Origin: Sophora flavescens
Taxonomy: Eukaryota > Streptophyta > Magnoliopsida > Fabales > Fabaceae
Reading direction: 5' to 3'
NCBI GenBank assembly: GCA_030762895.1
Contig: CM061064.1
Span: 132,129,402-132,193,401, forward strand
Length of the DNA: 64,000 nucleotides
Shown here: positions 42,480-57,100 of the stretch, one piece after another
Layout: every line of letters begins with the position of its first letter
Position numbering within the stretch: the stretch's first letter is position 1
Made by a program: the position numbers and the translations under genes
Notes under the pieces: generated by a model
What the model saw: only the letters and a program-made list of their open reading frames with translations
Databases searched by the model: none
What the model was told of the DNA's origin: nothing

Positions 42480-45074
42480 CTATCTCGCCACCTGCTGTAA
42501 TGGAGGCCAAGCAATATCATCGTCATTTGTGTAGCCCAGAAGAAGGAAGTCGGCACAATTCTTCCACCAACCGTGGTTATATGGGTTTCTGAACCGTCCA
42601 TCAGGACCACGAAGATATTCATAACGGGACGAATTTGCTACTTCATTTGTGGTCAAATTTCGAGCTATCTGCATTACAATTTACAAACATGAAAATTCTT
42701 CTATAGCTGCTACCTTGAAGATGTTGACTAATAGAAACTGTGTGTGTGTATTTTTTTACAAGGCCTTCACAGTTTTGAAAAGATACCACAGAAGGTTTTG
42801 GATCCTCCCATGTGCCTAAAGAAGGTGATATAGTCATTTTGGGATAGAGAGAAAGAGAGAGAGATAGGTAAACAATTCTTATACAGAACTTGTGGACTCC
42901 TACATAAGGAATAATGAGTTCCAATGAAGGGAACTCGTCTCTTTCGTTCTCCAAAACTGTGCCTCCATCTATGCCTGTGACTCAAACCCACCTGGCCTTA
43001 GCAGTGTTGGCCCACAACCAAAATTCCCCTCCCAACACTTATTAGCAGCTCATGACTCTCTGGGAATTGAACATGTGATCTTAGCTCTATCTAAACCACT
43101 TGTTGGATTGAGAACTTACCACTAGACCAAAAGCTAGTTATTAGCTAGGGTGCAACTTTACTGCTTTAAGCCCATTAGCAAGTGCCACATTCGAGCCTTG
43201 CCAAGACAGAATGCTGGCCCACAACTAACATCTATTTGCCACTTATATCTCTTACACTTCTCGTGTTATTTTCATATATTTTGGTGCTCACTTTTCCTCT
43301 GGCAAGTTACCTTCTAGGTTACTCTTTGCTGCTTCATGTGCTTCTAGTTTTTCTTTTCCCTTTAATATTAAACATATTGGGAATGTCCGATTTGCCCAAT
43401 ATGAATACCCAACATAGAAGAGTCAATAGTGTATTTGGATCCTCTCCTCTTACTTAAGAAACATGATAGTGTCATTTCCGTAGGCAATGAACTGAACCAA
43501 CTCAAGATTAGTTTGAGACTCAATTTGTTAATTAGCTCTATAAACCTGGTTCACGAACCATATGAGCTGAACTTGAGCCAAGTGCTGCTCGACTTGTTTT
43601 GTTCATGAATTGGATTGATATATATAAAGGGAGCATACCTAGTGAGAGAAGTGATTATTGTAAGAGGTGAGTGAATCTTGACCATTGAATCTTGCAAGCA
43701 TGGTAAGATTAGAACATAAATGCATCTAACTTGTTAAGTGATCACATGATCTTTAAGTAACTTTCAATCTTGACCATCCGTTTATGATTTTATGGTAAAG
43801 ATTCACTTCTCTAACTCTCACAATAAAAACTACTCTCACTATACATATACAAAAATTTGATTAGTTGAAATTAATCATGAACCAAGCTAATGAACCAGGT
43901 TCACGAACTAGTCTAGATCATTAGGTTCATATCATTCGAGATCACAAGCCGAATCAAACAGCTCGTAAGCTTGGTTCAAATTCAGTTTGAAGTTTGAATT
44001 ACAAAAATGGTTCGTATCAAGGGTGTGGCTATGGTGCACCACCCACAATTTACACCACCCACTACACCACCCATGTGGCAAATTTTGGGCAAATCAAATT
44101 GCCATATAGGTTAGTCAAAATTTCAAACTTTCTAGTTGTATTATACTGTAGTCAAACTATATGAATACAGTATATTGTAGTATAGTATATGTACTCTTTG
44201 TATTCACAAATTTAACCCATATTAAAATAATATTTTTTGATTAAAAAAAATTGATTATATTGCAAAATATTATTGATAACGAATATTATTTTAATTCATA
44301 TTAAAATATTATTTTGTAATATAATCAGTTTTTTTAATCAAAAAATATTATTTTAATATGGGTTAAAATTTGCGAATACAAAGAGTACATATACTATACT
44401 ACAATATATTATATTCATATATTTGACTACAGTAGAAATACAACTAGAAAGTTTGAAATTTTGACCAAACCAATGTGGCAATTTGATTGGTCCAAAATTT
44501 GCCACATATGGGTGATGTAGTGGGTGGTGCAAAATATGGGTGGTGCATCTTAGCCCGACCCTCATATCAAACTTGAGTCGTGTTTCGGGTTCAGTCATTT
44601 CTTATCAAGTCATGTCTAGCTGAAGTAGATTCAACTTGTTTCTAGCCCAAACCCAAAGGCACAAGCTGGGAGGGCTGCTGGACCCAACTAGGATCATGCC
44701 TTGGCAAGGCCTAGGTGGAGTTGGAGTCAAATTGAGTGTCGTGCTTGTTGATGGACTTGAGTAGAAAAAGGTTGTACCCTCCTCACTATGGGGACCCTCA
44801 CCTTTCCCATCCTGTACTAATCATTTCATCTCTACTATATCACGTCTGTGGATGCCTTTTCAAAATTTACTTGGATCTATTTAAAAATAAATCTGATGCT
44901 CTTCCCGTTTTCAAGTAATTCAAAGCCATGGCTGAACTACAGTCGACAGTTTGGCACATGCATTAAGTCTCTCCAAACCCATGTTTTGAAAAGCAAACCG
45001 ATCATTAAACTGATAAAGGCCGGTTCACGGTTCACCGATCCAACCATGGTCGAACCATGGTTGAACCATGTAAT

Positions 45075-45142
<68 letters not shown>

Positions 45143-48100
45143 TTATATAATATATTTAAATTATAAAAAAATTTAACATACTAATAAAATAGTTTAAATT
45201 CATAATTAAACAATATAAAATATATTTAAATTAATTTTAATCTAACATATTAAATTTGGTAATTATTTTTTGGTATTCATATTTTGTAATTTAATTAAAT
45301 TAATTGGGAAACACAAGAACACAACTAATAAAAAGAATCTATAGCCGTAAATAAGAATATTAAAACCTGTACCAAAAAGAAGAATATTAAATACAAATTT
45401 TTTTGGAATTGAAAATGACAGAAAGCTTTTGAAAAACGTACCACCATCAAACTGCTATAAATATAATTGAGTCATTATTCATTAACTTGTTACCCGTCAT
45501 TACTTGGGCTGGCCCCTTATGTGTTAAAAACAAAAACGACCAAACCCAATTCTAGGAACATATAGGTTAAAGGATGCATCGATTAGCGAGGGAGATTCAT
45601 CCTTTCCGGCCATCTTAGCGAGGAAGAAAGGTGTTGTCCGGCTGGTGTGAGGAAGACAAATGGTGTCAAGCGGCTGGGAGGAAGAACGTGTGAAATAGAA
45701 TTGAAGTGACTAAGTGAGGAAAGGGTAAATGAGGGTAAAATTGACTTTTACTAGGCTTATGTGAGGGCCAAATTAGAGTAATGAGTTAGAGAGGGCAAAA
45801 TAAAACTTTCATGAGTGAAAGTAAGGATAAAATTGTAAGCACAAAGCAAGGGGAAAAACCCTAATTCTAGTAGAAAAGGAGGTGACTACGATGAACGAAA
45901 GAAAATAGGGAAAGTGGGAGAAAAACCGTCAATGCATCGCTGGAAATAGGGTTTTTTGGAGCAAAACCCGAGACCTTCATTTCGTGTCGGTTGCGGTTGC
46001 AACTGGACCTTCAAAAAAGGAAGGGAAACTGATTAAAAGTTGGGGGCAAAAAGGTCTTTCACCCCAACTTCACAATTGTGGCATGCATTGGCCTCCCCGC
46101 CACAATTCTAGCACGTATTGCAGCCGCCATCCCCACTCAAGAAAACCGCACCGCTCGACAAAAAGCGTCGCGCCTAGGTGGTGTTTTTCGCTCGCGATCC
46201 CGCTATTAAGCCGCTAACGCGGCACGATTGATAGCATAGATTGTATCAAGACAATTATTATTCATTATTGCAATAGAATTAAGTTTCTCTCTTCTCTTCT
46301 CTAGACCATTAACAATAACTACCAAATTTACTTACTCGACTAGGTTTTTGGTAATAGAAGGAACATGTAACAAATTATTAAGTGGGAGTGTGACATTTGG
46401 ATTGAGGGGGAGGAGAAAAGTGTGTTGAGCCAACAAAGTGTACAGGCAAACCTAGACCATTGCCCATGTAAATATGGTCTACACCAGAGTTCAGATCTGC
46501 AGAATCAACGTTGAGATGTTGTGTTGCTCCTGAGTCAAGGTATGCATGCGAGTCTAAGCTTGTGGAGGTGGCCGTCATGGCCATTAGCCCAAGTTGGGCA
46601 GAGGGGCCTGTGGCTGATTCTTGTCAGCTTCGACCAGACTAAGCAAAGCTAGTGGGATACCAAGGAAGTGGTAATGGAGGTGCCGGTTGAGGTAACATTG
46701 TTGGAGGGGTAGGAGCAGGAGGTTGATCTTGTTGAGGTGGATAGGTTTGAGCTAAGCAAGGTGACAGTTGATAGAAAGGCTGTGAATTGTTCTGCTGAGA
46801 ATAAAAAAACTTTGAAAGGTAGCATGAAGGAATCCGAGGACAAGCCGCGATCATCTCCAATCGGTTCGCTTTATTACTGCCTACACATGCTTCTTCCAGA
46901 TCAAGAGGTTCTTCTCATGTAGCTTTGTAGTTACGTCGAAGTGAGATTGACTGGAGGCGTTACATCCAAGCATATGGAGATTCGTATTTTTTTAAGGGAA
47001 AAGGTCCTCCAAAAGCAGCTCAATACTGCATATCCCCTGGTCATGACCAATGGGCAGATTCTCTAACAGAGCCATTGTCTCCAACTCGGTTTCTTCTACT
47101 TCGGGACAAGCTAAATGTGGTTGATTTGCAGTCTGCCACTCACCCACCTTGAGCTTTTTTTTTTTTTGGGGGGGGGTGGGGGGGTTGTATACTGTGCATA
47201 TACTGCACGTGTGATTTAGGCTTTGTAAATCTGTTATTGGTAGTTGTTCAGTTAGGTTCTTTCTGTTATAGATTCAGTTATGCCAACTATGGCTTACCTG
47301 CCTTAGATCCTTTGTATAAATACTTGTAAACACTCTGTGTAAGATTCAGACTTGAGATTCAATGAATATGGACTCAATTTCATTCTACTTTCTATCTGCA
47401 CTTATCTTTTAGTGTGTAGTACTCTAGCAGAATACCCTCTCTCCAACAGAAATCTAACCACCTCACTGCCTTGCTTAGTCAGCAGCAGTGAATGCTACAC
47501 ACGATACACTATAACACACTTTAATAACACCAATCTCATGCAAGTAGCTCATTATTTTCACCCTGCCTATACTAAGCTGCAATTATAGAATATAATGAAT
47601 ATTCAGAAATTTAAAAGGTAACAAAGAAACTCCAGATAAAAGCAAGGACAATGAAAGAACAAAATCCGATCAATCTATGGCAAAAGGTGGCTATTTTTCA
47701 TTCACGGGAAATATATAGCAGGAGTTCTTTTCTACAATTTTCCCTAAGGTCTCGTTGGCCATGGAATTAGGCTTGGAATTGAAATTGGAATGTCCTGTTC
47801 CAATTTTCTAGTTTGGTGTGCACGAGAATTTGAATTTCAATCATGAGTCCAATTCTATGAAATTAAAAAATAAGTATTTTAATACTACTTCCAATTCTTA
47901 ACCTGGGCCTTTAGAATTTTAATTCCAATCTTAAAAGTTAATGTTATAATTATTGCTCATTATTTTTGTCGAGTAATTTGGCAACCATTGTTAATGAAGC
48001 CAGCCAAAATCAGCGGCAGCATCCTTTGACCACCGTCACCGGCAGAATCCAACCACTGTTGTCAGAGGCGTCGCCGTTCGACCACCATCGCTCACAGTAC

Positions 48101-51100
48101 CTTCTGACCACCATGGCTGGGAGCGCCTTCCAACCCGTTGCCAGGGTTCCCTTCAACCAGCATCCCTAACAAGGGTCTCCAACCACAGTGGCCGGTGGCA
48201 TCCCTCCTACCATCATCGCTGGTCCTTTTGACCACCATCATTAGAGACCGTGTTGGAAAGCCGCCTTAATTGCAGTCCCACCCTAGCCACTTTAATTGCG
48301 GCAACTTCGAGCTACCTTCATCGCAGCCTCCAGCACCTTCATTGTGCTGGTTGTGAGGGTGTGTTTAGTCCCACATCGCCTGGAGATATGGCCTAAGTAG
48401 CGCTCATAAAGCTTGGGCAATCCTCACCTTCCAAGTCGATTTTGTGGGGTTGAATTAGATCTAAGCCCAAAATTCAAGATGGTATCAAAGCCTATCGTAG
48501 ACTCATTGTTGGGTCGCCCGCTTTGTTCACGCTTCACGCTCATAGACCTAGGCGTGAGGGGGTGTTTTGGAAAGCCGCCTTAATTGTGGTCCCTCCCTTG
48601 CCGCCTTAATTGCAGCAACTTCAAGCTGGCTTCATCGCAACCTCCAAACCATCATTTTGCCGGTTTTGAGGGTATGTTTAGTCCCACATCACCTGGAGAT
48701 ATGGCCTAAGTAGTACCTATAAAGCTTGGGCAATCCTCACCTTACAAGCCAGTTGTGTGGGATTGAGTTAGGCCCAAACCCAAAATTCAAGAGGTACGTT
48801 CCAACCATCATTGCTGGGGGCACACTTCAACCATCATCCCTAATAGTGGTCTCTAACCACCGCCACTGGCAATATCTTCTAACCTTGTCATCCACAATGT
48901 CCATCAACGACAGCCACCAAGAACATCCTCTATCGCCAGAACCCTCCAACCATTGTCGTTGGCAATGTCCACCGACCACCACTGTCAACAACATCTTCTG
49001 ATTCAATTCGGAATTGCAACTCTATACCTCAAATCTTTATTTGCTCTAAATTATTTGCCAGCTCCAATTCTGACAGAATTGGAATTGAATTAAAATTCTT
49101 GTTCCAATTGAAACATCCAAATAGGCCCTGCTAAATTTTCTGCTTAGAACATTCATGATTATTGATGAAAATTGGAAAGTCTAGTTTAAGGAATCACCAT
49201 GGAAGCCTGTGTTATCATCAAAGTTGTAGCCGCAAGGAAAACAACAGCATCAATCACCAAAAATACAATGACACCTGGATGTCTTACTAACACATGATGG
49301 ATCCATGTTTCTCCTGTCGATAATGTTGCGGTAGACGTCCAAATTCCTGTCAAGGAAAACAAGGTTGTTATTTAGTTCAACTGAAATAACAAATTATAAA
49401 TTATACAACTTCAATATGTAGAAATGTGCAAAAAAAGAGATCTTGGCATACTTTGAACGGCAATGGCAGCACTAAGGGAAGAAGTCAAAGTTCCCATGCA
49501 GACAAAGATAAAGAAATCCCTTTTGTTCCTCTGCAACATGCATAATAATTATGATATTAAAGGCTCATAGAATGAAGGAAAGAAGAAAAACCAATCTTGG
49601 TTGCACCAGAAAAGACAAATAAATAGAGCATCTTAATTCCAAATCAATAGATCCATTGTAAAAGGAAAAACACTATCACTTGATTTATCATATATCCATC
49701 AATCATAAGAATGCACTCTAGTTCTAGTGGGAAAAGAATAAAATAGCACACAACCCTCCTCACCTTTCCCACACAGTTAGATATCCACGGACAATGGTGG
49801 TCAAACTGTTCCACACAACGCTTACAAGTAGTGCAATGCTTAGATCGGACAGGTCTTATTATCTGATGATACAATTTGAGAAAACCTGATAAGTGATAAC
49901 TTATTTTGAGAATATAATAAAGTAAACATAAACATAAGTAAAATATCAACATTAGACGCATCATATACTCAGAGAATCCACATCAAGCAAACCTTGCAGG
50001 TAGGGCAAAGTTGAGACCAATTTCCTGCCCAAACAGATGAGCTATTCAGATTGATATCCAACAAAGGATCCTGCAGAATACAAAATGTAACATTCAGATT
50101 TTACAATACTAAACCAGTAAATACATATATATTAAAGTAAAAGGTGACACCTATATTAAGATATATATAATCATAACATTTTTTATAATAAATAATCATA
50201 ATATGTTATTGTCAATATTCTAGTGAACCCTTGGGAGTTGCATCAAGACTCAAATATTACGCTCCCTAACATGAACAGAAATTATGTACCATATAAATCC
50301 ATTGCCTGCAGAAATAAATTCAAGTAATTTTCAAACAAAATAATATTAAGTTGCAATAAACAGTCATGTTTATGCCCCAACTTACTACCACAAAGTCATT
50401 ACTCAGGAAAGAAGACCCTTGTAAGAGGATAGTTTTCCCTTGATAAAATCTTGCTTGGGTGCAAGTATTTTCTAATAAACAACTATCATTTGTGTCTAGA
50501 GATATGACCAAAATAGTCCTTATAAGGCTTGAGCAATCTTCATCTCGAGCTAGCTTTTGGGGTTGACTTAGGCCTAGAACCCAAATTCTAAGAACTTGCA
50601 AGCAACATTTCATATACAACATCCATGGAATACTGCATACCTCGGCATCACTCTGAGTACCCAAGTCTCCCAGCTGTTTTATGTAACCTGGATCTTTACT
50701 GTGTACAATTGAAATTGAAAATAACATCAAAAACTTATTGTCAATTGTGGTAAGTATAACAGGAAACTTCAAGAAAACTTTTCTCATATATCAGGATATA
50801 TATTATCAGGTTTGACAAAATTGAATAACAGGCAATATTGCATGAATACAACATCATGACAAGAATCAACATAAGACATGCCTACAAAAAATCAAAAGAT
50901 CAGTGATGCGGACATTAGGCCCACACAGAATAAGGTGTATGAGAGGGGGAAATGGAGGTCTACCAAGTGGCTAAAAAGGGCTTGAAGCACTAAATCATTT
51001 CTAAGAGAGAAGTATTGTAACTAACTACTGCCAGCTAGGCAGTAGTCATGCGTAGGGTAAGGCTATATAGGAGGGTGGATGGAGAGCATGAGGCAGGCTG

Positions 51101-54100
51101 GAATTGGAATTGGAAGAACCCTTGGGAGAGAACTAAGCCTCTCGAAAGCTTAGTTTCCAATTGTGGCCATTCTTTTTTTTCTGTTCTGTAAGTTCCCAAA
51201 CTTTCCACACTGTTCTTTATTTGTTCTGAGCCATCTCACTATAGTTCTGCTTGATACTCATCAATTGGTATCAAAGCTCACTTTCCTGGAGCTAATGGTT
51301 AACACGCGACTGAGGATGGACAATCGAGTGGACAAATTGGAGCGTGGGTTCGAGAATTTGCAGACGGGGATGGGCGAGCTCGCTCGTGGAATGACTGAGA
51401 TGAGGAGGCTCCTCCGAAGAAGGGAGTGGCACCATCGGGGACGCACTAGGCGACGAAGGACCCCGGAGAGTGAGGAGGACGAGGGAAGCGCTGAAAGCCA
51501 ATCAAGCGGATCTCGATCGAGTTCGCGTTTCAGCTCCGCAAGTCGAGCCCCATCGTACGATCGGAGTGGAAGAAAGCTAGAAATGCCAGTGTTCAATGGG
51601 GACGAGGCTTATGGGTGGATTATGAAGATTGAGAGATTTTTCAAGATGAACGGAGTGCGGGAAGGAGAGAAGCTCGATGCTGTGGTAATCGCCTTGGAGG
51701 ATCGAGCACTAAACTGGTATCAATGGTGGGAGGAGCAAGCTTCGCACCCTAATGGGGGAGGATTTCAAGGAGGCGGTGCTAAGAAGGTTCCAAGCGGGGC
51801 TAGCTCAGAACCCGTTTGGGCCTCTGCTGAACGTGAAGCAAACCGGAACTGTGATGGAGTATAGGGATCGTTTTGAGTTGGTGATGGCTCCATTGAAGGG
51901 CGCGGAGAGAGTGATGCTTGAGGGAGTTTTCCTCAATGGCTTGAAGGAGGAGATTCGGGCGGGAACTCAAACCGCATGCCTCCCAGAATCTCTAGGAGAA
52001 TCCGATGGACGGAGGGCTCTCCTGCCGGGAAGAGAAGAATACCGCACCGAGGAGAGGGGGCGTGTGAGAGGAGAAGAAAGGGTGGCGCGAAAGGGAGGGA
52101 GCTGGGCCTTCAATGCCCAAGGACTTCTTCCGAGGCAAAACCATTGCTCATAAAGTTGAGCCTCAGAAAAAAGAGCCTATGGAGACCCCAAATTCAGAAG
52201 GAGCTGGGCAAGTGAAGAGGGTGTATGGAGGAGGAAAACTCAGTCAGAACGAGTTGAGGGAAAGGAGCCGAAAAGGGCTATGTTTCAAATGTGGAGATAA
52301 ATGGGGGCACGAGCACATATGCAAAACCGAAACACTACCAATTCTTGTTGGTGGAAGGATCCGAGAACGAAGAAGAGGAACCCATACTGGTGAAGGAGGA
52401 CGAACACTGTGATTTTGGAGGCTCAAACCTTACAATCTTGTCCTTGAGCAGTAAGGAAGGGTGACTTCTAATGAGGTCATTTAAGGTGTGGGGCCAATCG
52501 AAGGAGCGGGGAGGTGCTAATACTAATTGATTGTGGGGCTACTAGCAATTTCATATCCAAGAAAACAGCTACAGGTGGCAAGTCGGAGAATAACTCGAGA
52601 CCCCGAGTTCGTGGTTGAGGTAGGGGTAGGGCACAAGTTAGGAACCGGGAATTTGTAAAAATGTGGGAGCTGAGCATCCAAGGGATTAAAATACATCAAC
52701 ACTTATTTCTAATGGAGCTAGGAGGAACTGATGTAGTGTTGGGGATGGATTGGCTTGCTAGCTTGGGGAACATAGAAGCTAACCCAGGAATTTGGTCTTT
52801 GAGATGGGAAATAGGGGTGAAAAAGAAGGAGCTAAGGGTGACCCTTCCTTATGCAAAGCACGAGCCTCTTGGAAGGCTATGTTTAAAGCCTTGCAAGATG
52901 AAGGTGAGGGTATTTTGTAGCTTATGAGGACCCTGCTGCTCACCAATGTAAGAACGACAGTGAGCTGTCCGGGGAATTGAATGAAGTGCTCAAGCGTATG
53001 AAGAGGTATTCCAAGCACCTCAGGAGCTACCTCCCACCACAGAGAACAAGATCACGCAATCACCCTCAAGGAAGGAGCCTCAATACCTAACAGTAGCCCT
53101 ACGGTACCCTTATTATCGGAAAAATGAGATTGAAAAAATAGTGAGGGAAATGTTGCATCTTTGGAGTGATCGGGCCTAGTACTAGCCCCCCTACAATGAC
53201 CCTGTGATACTAGTGAAGAAAAAAAGATGGGGGGTGGAGGTTTTGCGTAGATTATAGAGCCTTAAACAAACTAACCATCCACGATAAATTCCCAATTCCC
53301 ATCATAGATGAACTATTGGATGAGTTAGGAGGTGCGAGGTCTTTTCTAAGCTGGATCCGAAATCGGGGGTACCACCAAATACGCATGAAAGACTCGATAT
53401 TCCCAAAAACAGCCTTTAGGACCCATGAAGGGCACTATGAATTTCTCGTCATGCCTTTTGGCTTGACTAATGCCCCTTCCACTTTTCAAGCCCTCATGAA
53501 CCACATACTAAAGCCTTTTTCGAGAAAATTCACTCTAGTCTTCTTTGATGACATTCTAATATATAGCAAGGATGAGTTAAGCCCACAGGGGACCACCTTA
53601 GGAATGTCTTTGCAAGCTCTTTGAAGGAGAATGGATTGGTGGTCAACAAAAGAAGTGTTCTTTTGGCCAAGAAAAGGTTGGAATATTTGGGGCATATCAT
53701 CTCGGGGCGGGCGTGTCTATGAGACCCAAAAAAATTCAAGATATGCTTGATTGGCCTTTACCTAAAGATGTTAAAGAGTGAGGGGATTCCTTGGTTTAAC
53801 AGGTTATTATAGAAAGTTTGTGCGGGGTTATGGAAGAATAGCTTGGCCATTAACTCAAGAACTTAAGAAAGATCGGTTTCAATGGAATGAAGAAGCACAG
53901 GCTGCCTTTGAACAATTGAAGCAAGCCATGGTTTCGGTTCCAGTGTTGGCAGTACCGGATTTTGGGAAAGCTTTTGTGGTCGAAACTGATGCCTCGTTCG
54001 AAGATGAGCGTGGAATTGTTTGTGGATCTTTTCCCAGACTTGCCAAGATTGTTTACATCCGATGAATCGGGGCAAGATCGAGGGAGAGAGAGAACCGAGG

Positions 54101-57100
54101 AGCCAAGTGAATAGCATTTGGTCTTGAACAACACATAGCTGATAGGCTTCAGACTCGATTCCTAGGGTTTGATTTGCCTCCGACGTGAATTGAGGGGGAA
54201 TCACAGGATTTACAACGTACCGATGCAATTTGTGTGCGATGATGACAGCTTCCACTTGCTGCTTCCATAGCAAGTAATTCTGATCGTCGAGTTTGATTGA
54301 TAAAGACGGATTGAAGCTCGCTGGCGCCTGAGAATTCACCGGAGCTCCATTGTTGGTGTTGAAAGGATTCGATTCAGCCATTGAAGAGTCGAAGAGGACG
54401 AAGAACAGAGAAACGCGACGAAGAAGAAGAAGATAGCCTAGGCCCAGAATTTAACTCTAGATACCATAATGAAAGAGTATCGAAGAACTCATGGAGAATG
54501 TTCACAGAATTGTGATTTCATTTCTTGAATTTCTAACTATTACAACAGGCCTATATATAGCCTTTGGCAATTACTGATTTAGCGATTGCGATTCTGATTC
54601 TGAGAACCATAACCGAATATGCTGACTTGGCATATTGATTATGCGAGACTAATACATACATTTGTACTAACTACATGTACATTTGTACTATACTCTATTA
54701 AGCCCAATAGTGCTGGGCGTGAGGGGGTGTATTGGGAAAACCCAAGTCCAACATTGACTAGAGATAGTATCTAATAAGAACTTATAAGTAGTGGGCCTAC
54801 GAGCTAGCTTTTGGGATTGAGTTAGGCCCAAATTCTAATAGAAACGATCACCAATTGGTTGAGATGCAATTCATAAACCTTCAGTTGTATACTTGTCAAA
54901 CGTAAAGGTCACAGCAACCAGTTACTAGTTATACTTAGACATCATGTCTGCACTAATTACATTGTTTCGTCATCACATGCCAATTTTAAGCCTTGAAATA
55001 ATTAAATAATACAATCCAAAAATCAATACCTAAATGAAAAATACAAGTAAAAAATTAAAATAAAGGTCAACGATGAGAATCTTTGCTATTTTTATTGATA
55101 AAAAGGAACTCATTAAGACAGAGAAGATTATTACAAAGAGTAGGGAAAGTAAGATCCTCCTTAGAAAAAACAAATAAAGAAAAACATCAAAGAAGCAAAC
55201 TGATGTTAATAGAAGTGGTTATTCTGCAAGTCATCTTCAGTTAAAGAGTTCCAATATCACTTCAAGTTCAACATGCAAAAGAAATCCTAGTCAAGTTTCA
55301 GTTTTAACTCTAAGATCCAACTTATGGGTTCCTAAAAAAAATTAGTGAAGTATTTACATGATAAGAAGCACGCATCAGTACAGTACTCATAAAAACATAT
55401 ATCAATAGATACTCTTAAATTTGGGCTTCAGGCCTAACTCAACCCTAAAAGCTAGCTTGTAAGGTGAGAATTGCCCAAGTCTTATAAGCACTACTTAGGC
55501 CATATCTCTAGTCGATGTGAGACCCTTAACAAATACGAAGAAAGCAGATATCTTTATATTACATCACCAACACACAAAAGCAAGAAGAATAAGCGACAGA
55601 AAAATACCTACTACACCTATAAAACATAATCAAGGAACCAACTGCCAAAGAAAGAGCTGTCCACGCCCATAGTCCAGCAACAGCAGTAATCTTTCTAAGA
55701 TTAGAAGCTGGCATGAGAGGAAAAGATACAGTCATGGTTAGTCATCTTCCTAGAAAAAACTCAAGTGAATGAGTGTGTCTGATATTGCAAATTGGCACCA
55801 AATTCTTGAAATACCTGCAATGACTGAGTTGATGAAGAGGATCATGAGAAAGACTATAGTAAACAACAAGATGGGAGCATAACCAGTATCTGTCACCATC
55901 AAACTAAAAAGTTTGCCTCTCCAGCAGTTGCTATCTGCCCGTTGTTGATTAGACTGCAAAAATATAAATAAACACTATAATCAGTTCACGGAGCCCGAGT
56001 ATCTGACTATATACACAAAATGAAACAAGACATTGTTCCCATGCAATTTCCATAAGCCAAATTCGATGGTTCTGTTAGGAGTATCTGACTATCTGTATAC
56101 ACAAAATGCAACAAGGCATTGTTCCCATGCAATTCCCATGCACATTCCTCCACCTAGCAGCTTAAGTATTTAGGAGAGTTGGTCCATGACATTGTGGTAT
56201 CAAAGTTTCATTGACCAAGTGGTCAAAAGTTAGATGCTTGCCACCTTTAAAAGTTGAATTTAAGCACATGCTAAAAATAGCCTATGCATTGTCTACCCTT
56301 CAAGCCAAAAGGGATCTTGTGTGAGGAGGCATGTAAGGGATATGATAAAAGCCATTTGTGTGCCTTCATCTAACAGATTAAGCTTTTAGGAGAGTTGGTT
56401 CGTGACAAGTTGCTTTTAGGAGAGTTGGTTCATGACAAGTTCAAACTAACAGTATCATCATTGTCAAATTGATTTAGCAATTTCTACCAGGTGCAAGCTT
56501 CTTTTTTTGCAGCTAACCAACTTCAGAAGAGTACAGAAACTCAAAGTAGCACTATGGTTGATTACTCTATCAGTCAAGAGTCAAGGATAAATAGTGCAAT
56601 AATGCCAACGTTGTAGAAACAGATCAGTTAATCAGTAACGTGAAGGCATAAATCTGTCAATTAAGCTAAGGTTAAGTGGGTACCAGATATTATACTACTT
56701 CTACATGACCTATAACACTACCAGATACAGCAAAACAATATTTTTCAGTCAACAAGTTACCCAAACCCCATGTTACTTCACTTCCCGGCCTACAACAGGT
56801 TTCCCAACCTACCAGAAGATCCTTCCTCAGCTCACCATCACCAGACCAGAGGAAATCCCACATAACTCTCTCCATGTTCTGTGCCATTGCAACTGTGATA
56901 TAAAAGAGGGGGAATAGTAGAAGTGAATGCTGGCTGAACAAGTCTAATTCAACCACCTAAAGAGAAGTAAGCTCCCTTCCAATTATCTAAGCGTTTAGAA
57001 ACCTTATGGATGACAGGTTCCCAAAAAGATAGTGTTAGGATTTCCTCATAGAGCAATGCCTAGATAAACCAAAGGCCATCAAAAGATTTGACAGCGAGCC

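Larger units (their letters stand above)
50904..54005 (+). mobile_element. Ty3/gypsy chromovirus-type element, 3'-truncated
   Basis: The left LTR (50904-51263) is followed by primer site TTGGTATCAAAGC (51265-51277). Gag, protease, RT and the start of RNase H follow. The element stops abruptly at about 54005, where minus-strand copia gag begins. No right LTR was found. It lies in intron 7 of the S-acyltransferase gene, antisense to it. Confidence 0.8.

Noticed and set aside
45045..45075. CCATGG-containing palindrome as a regulatory site
   Set aside because: Repeated AACCATGG words flank a TA microsatellite inside a repeat-rich intron. No support for function.
47966..49001. Pro/Ser/His-rich small proteins
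   Set aside because: Frames across degenerate CCACCATCG-type repeats with no start context or conservation.
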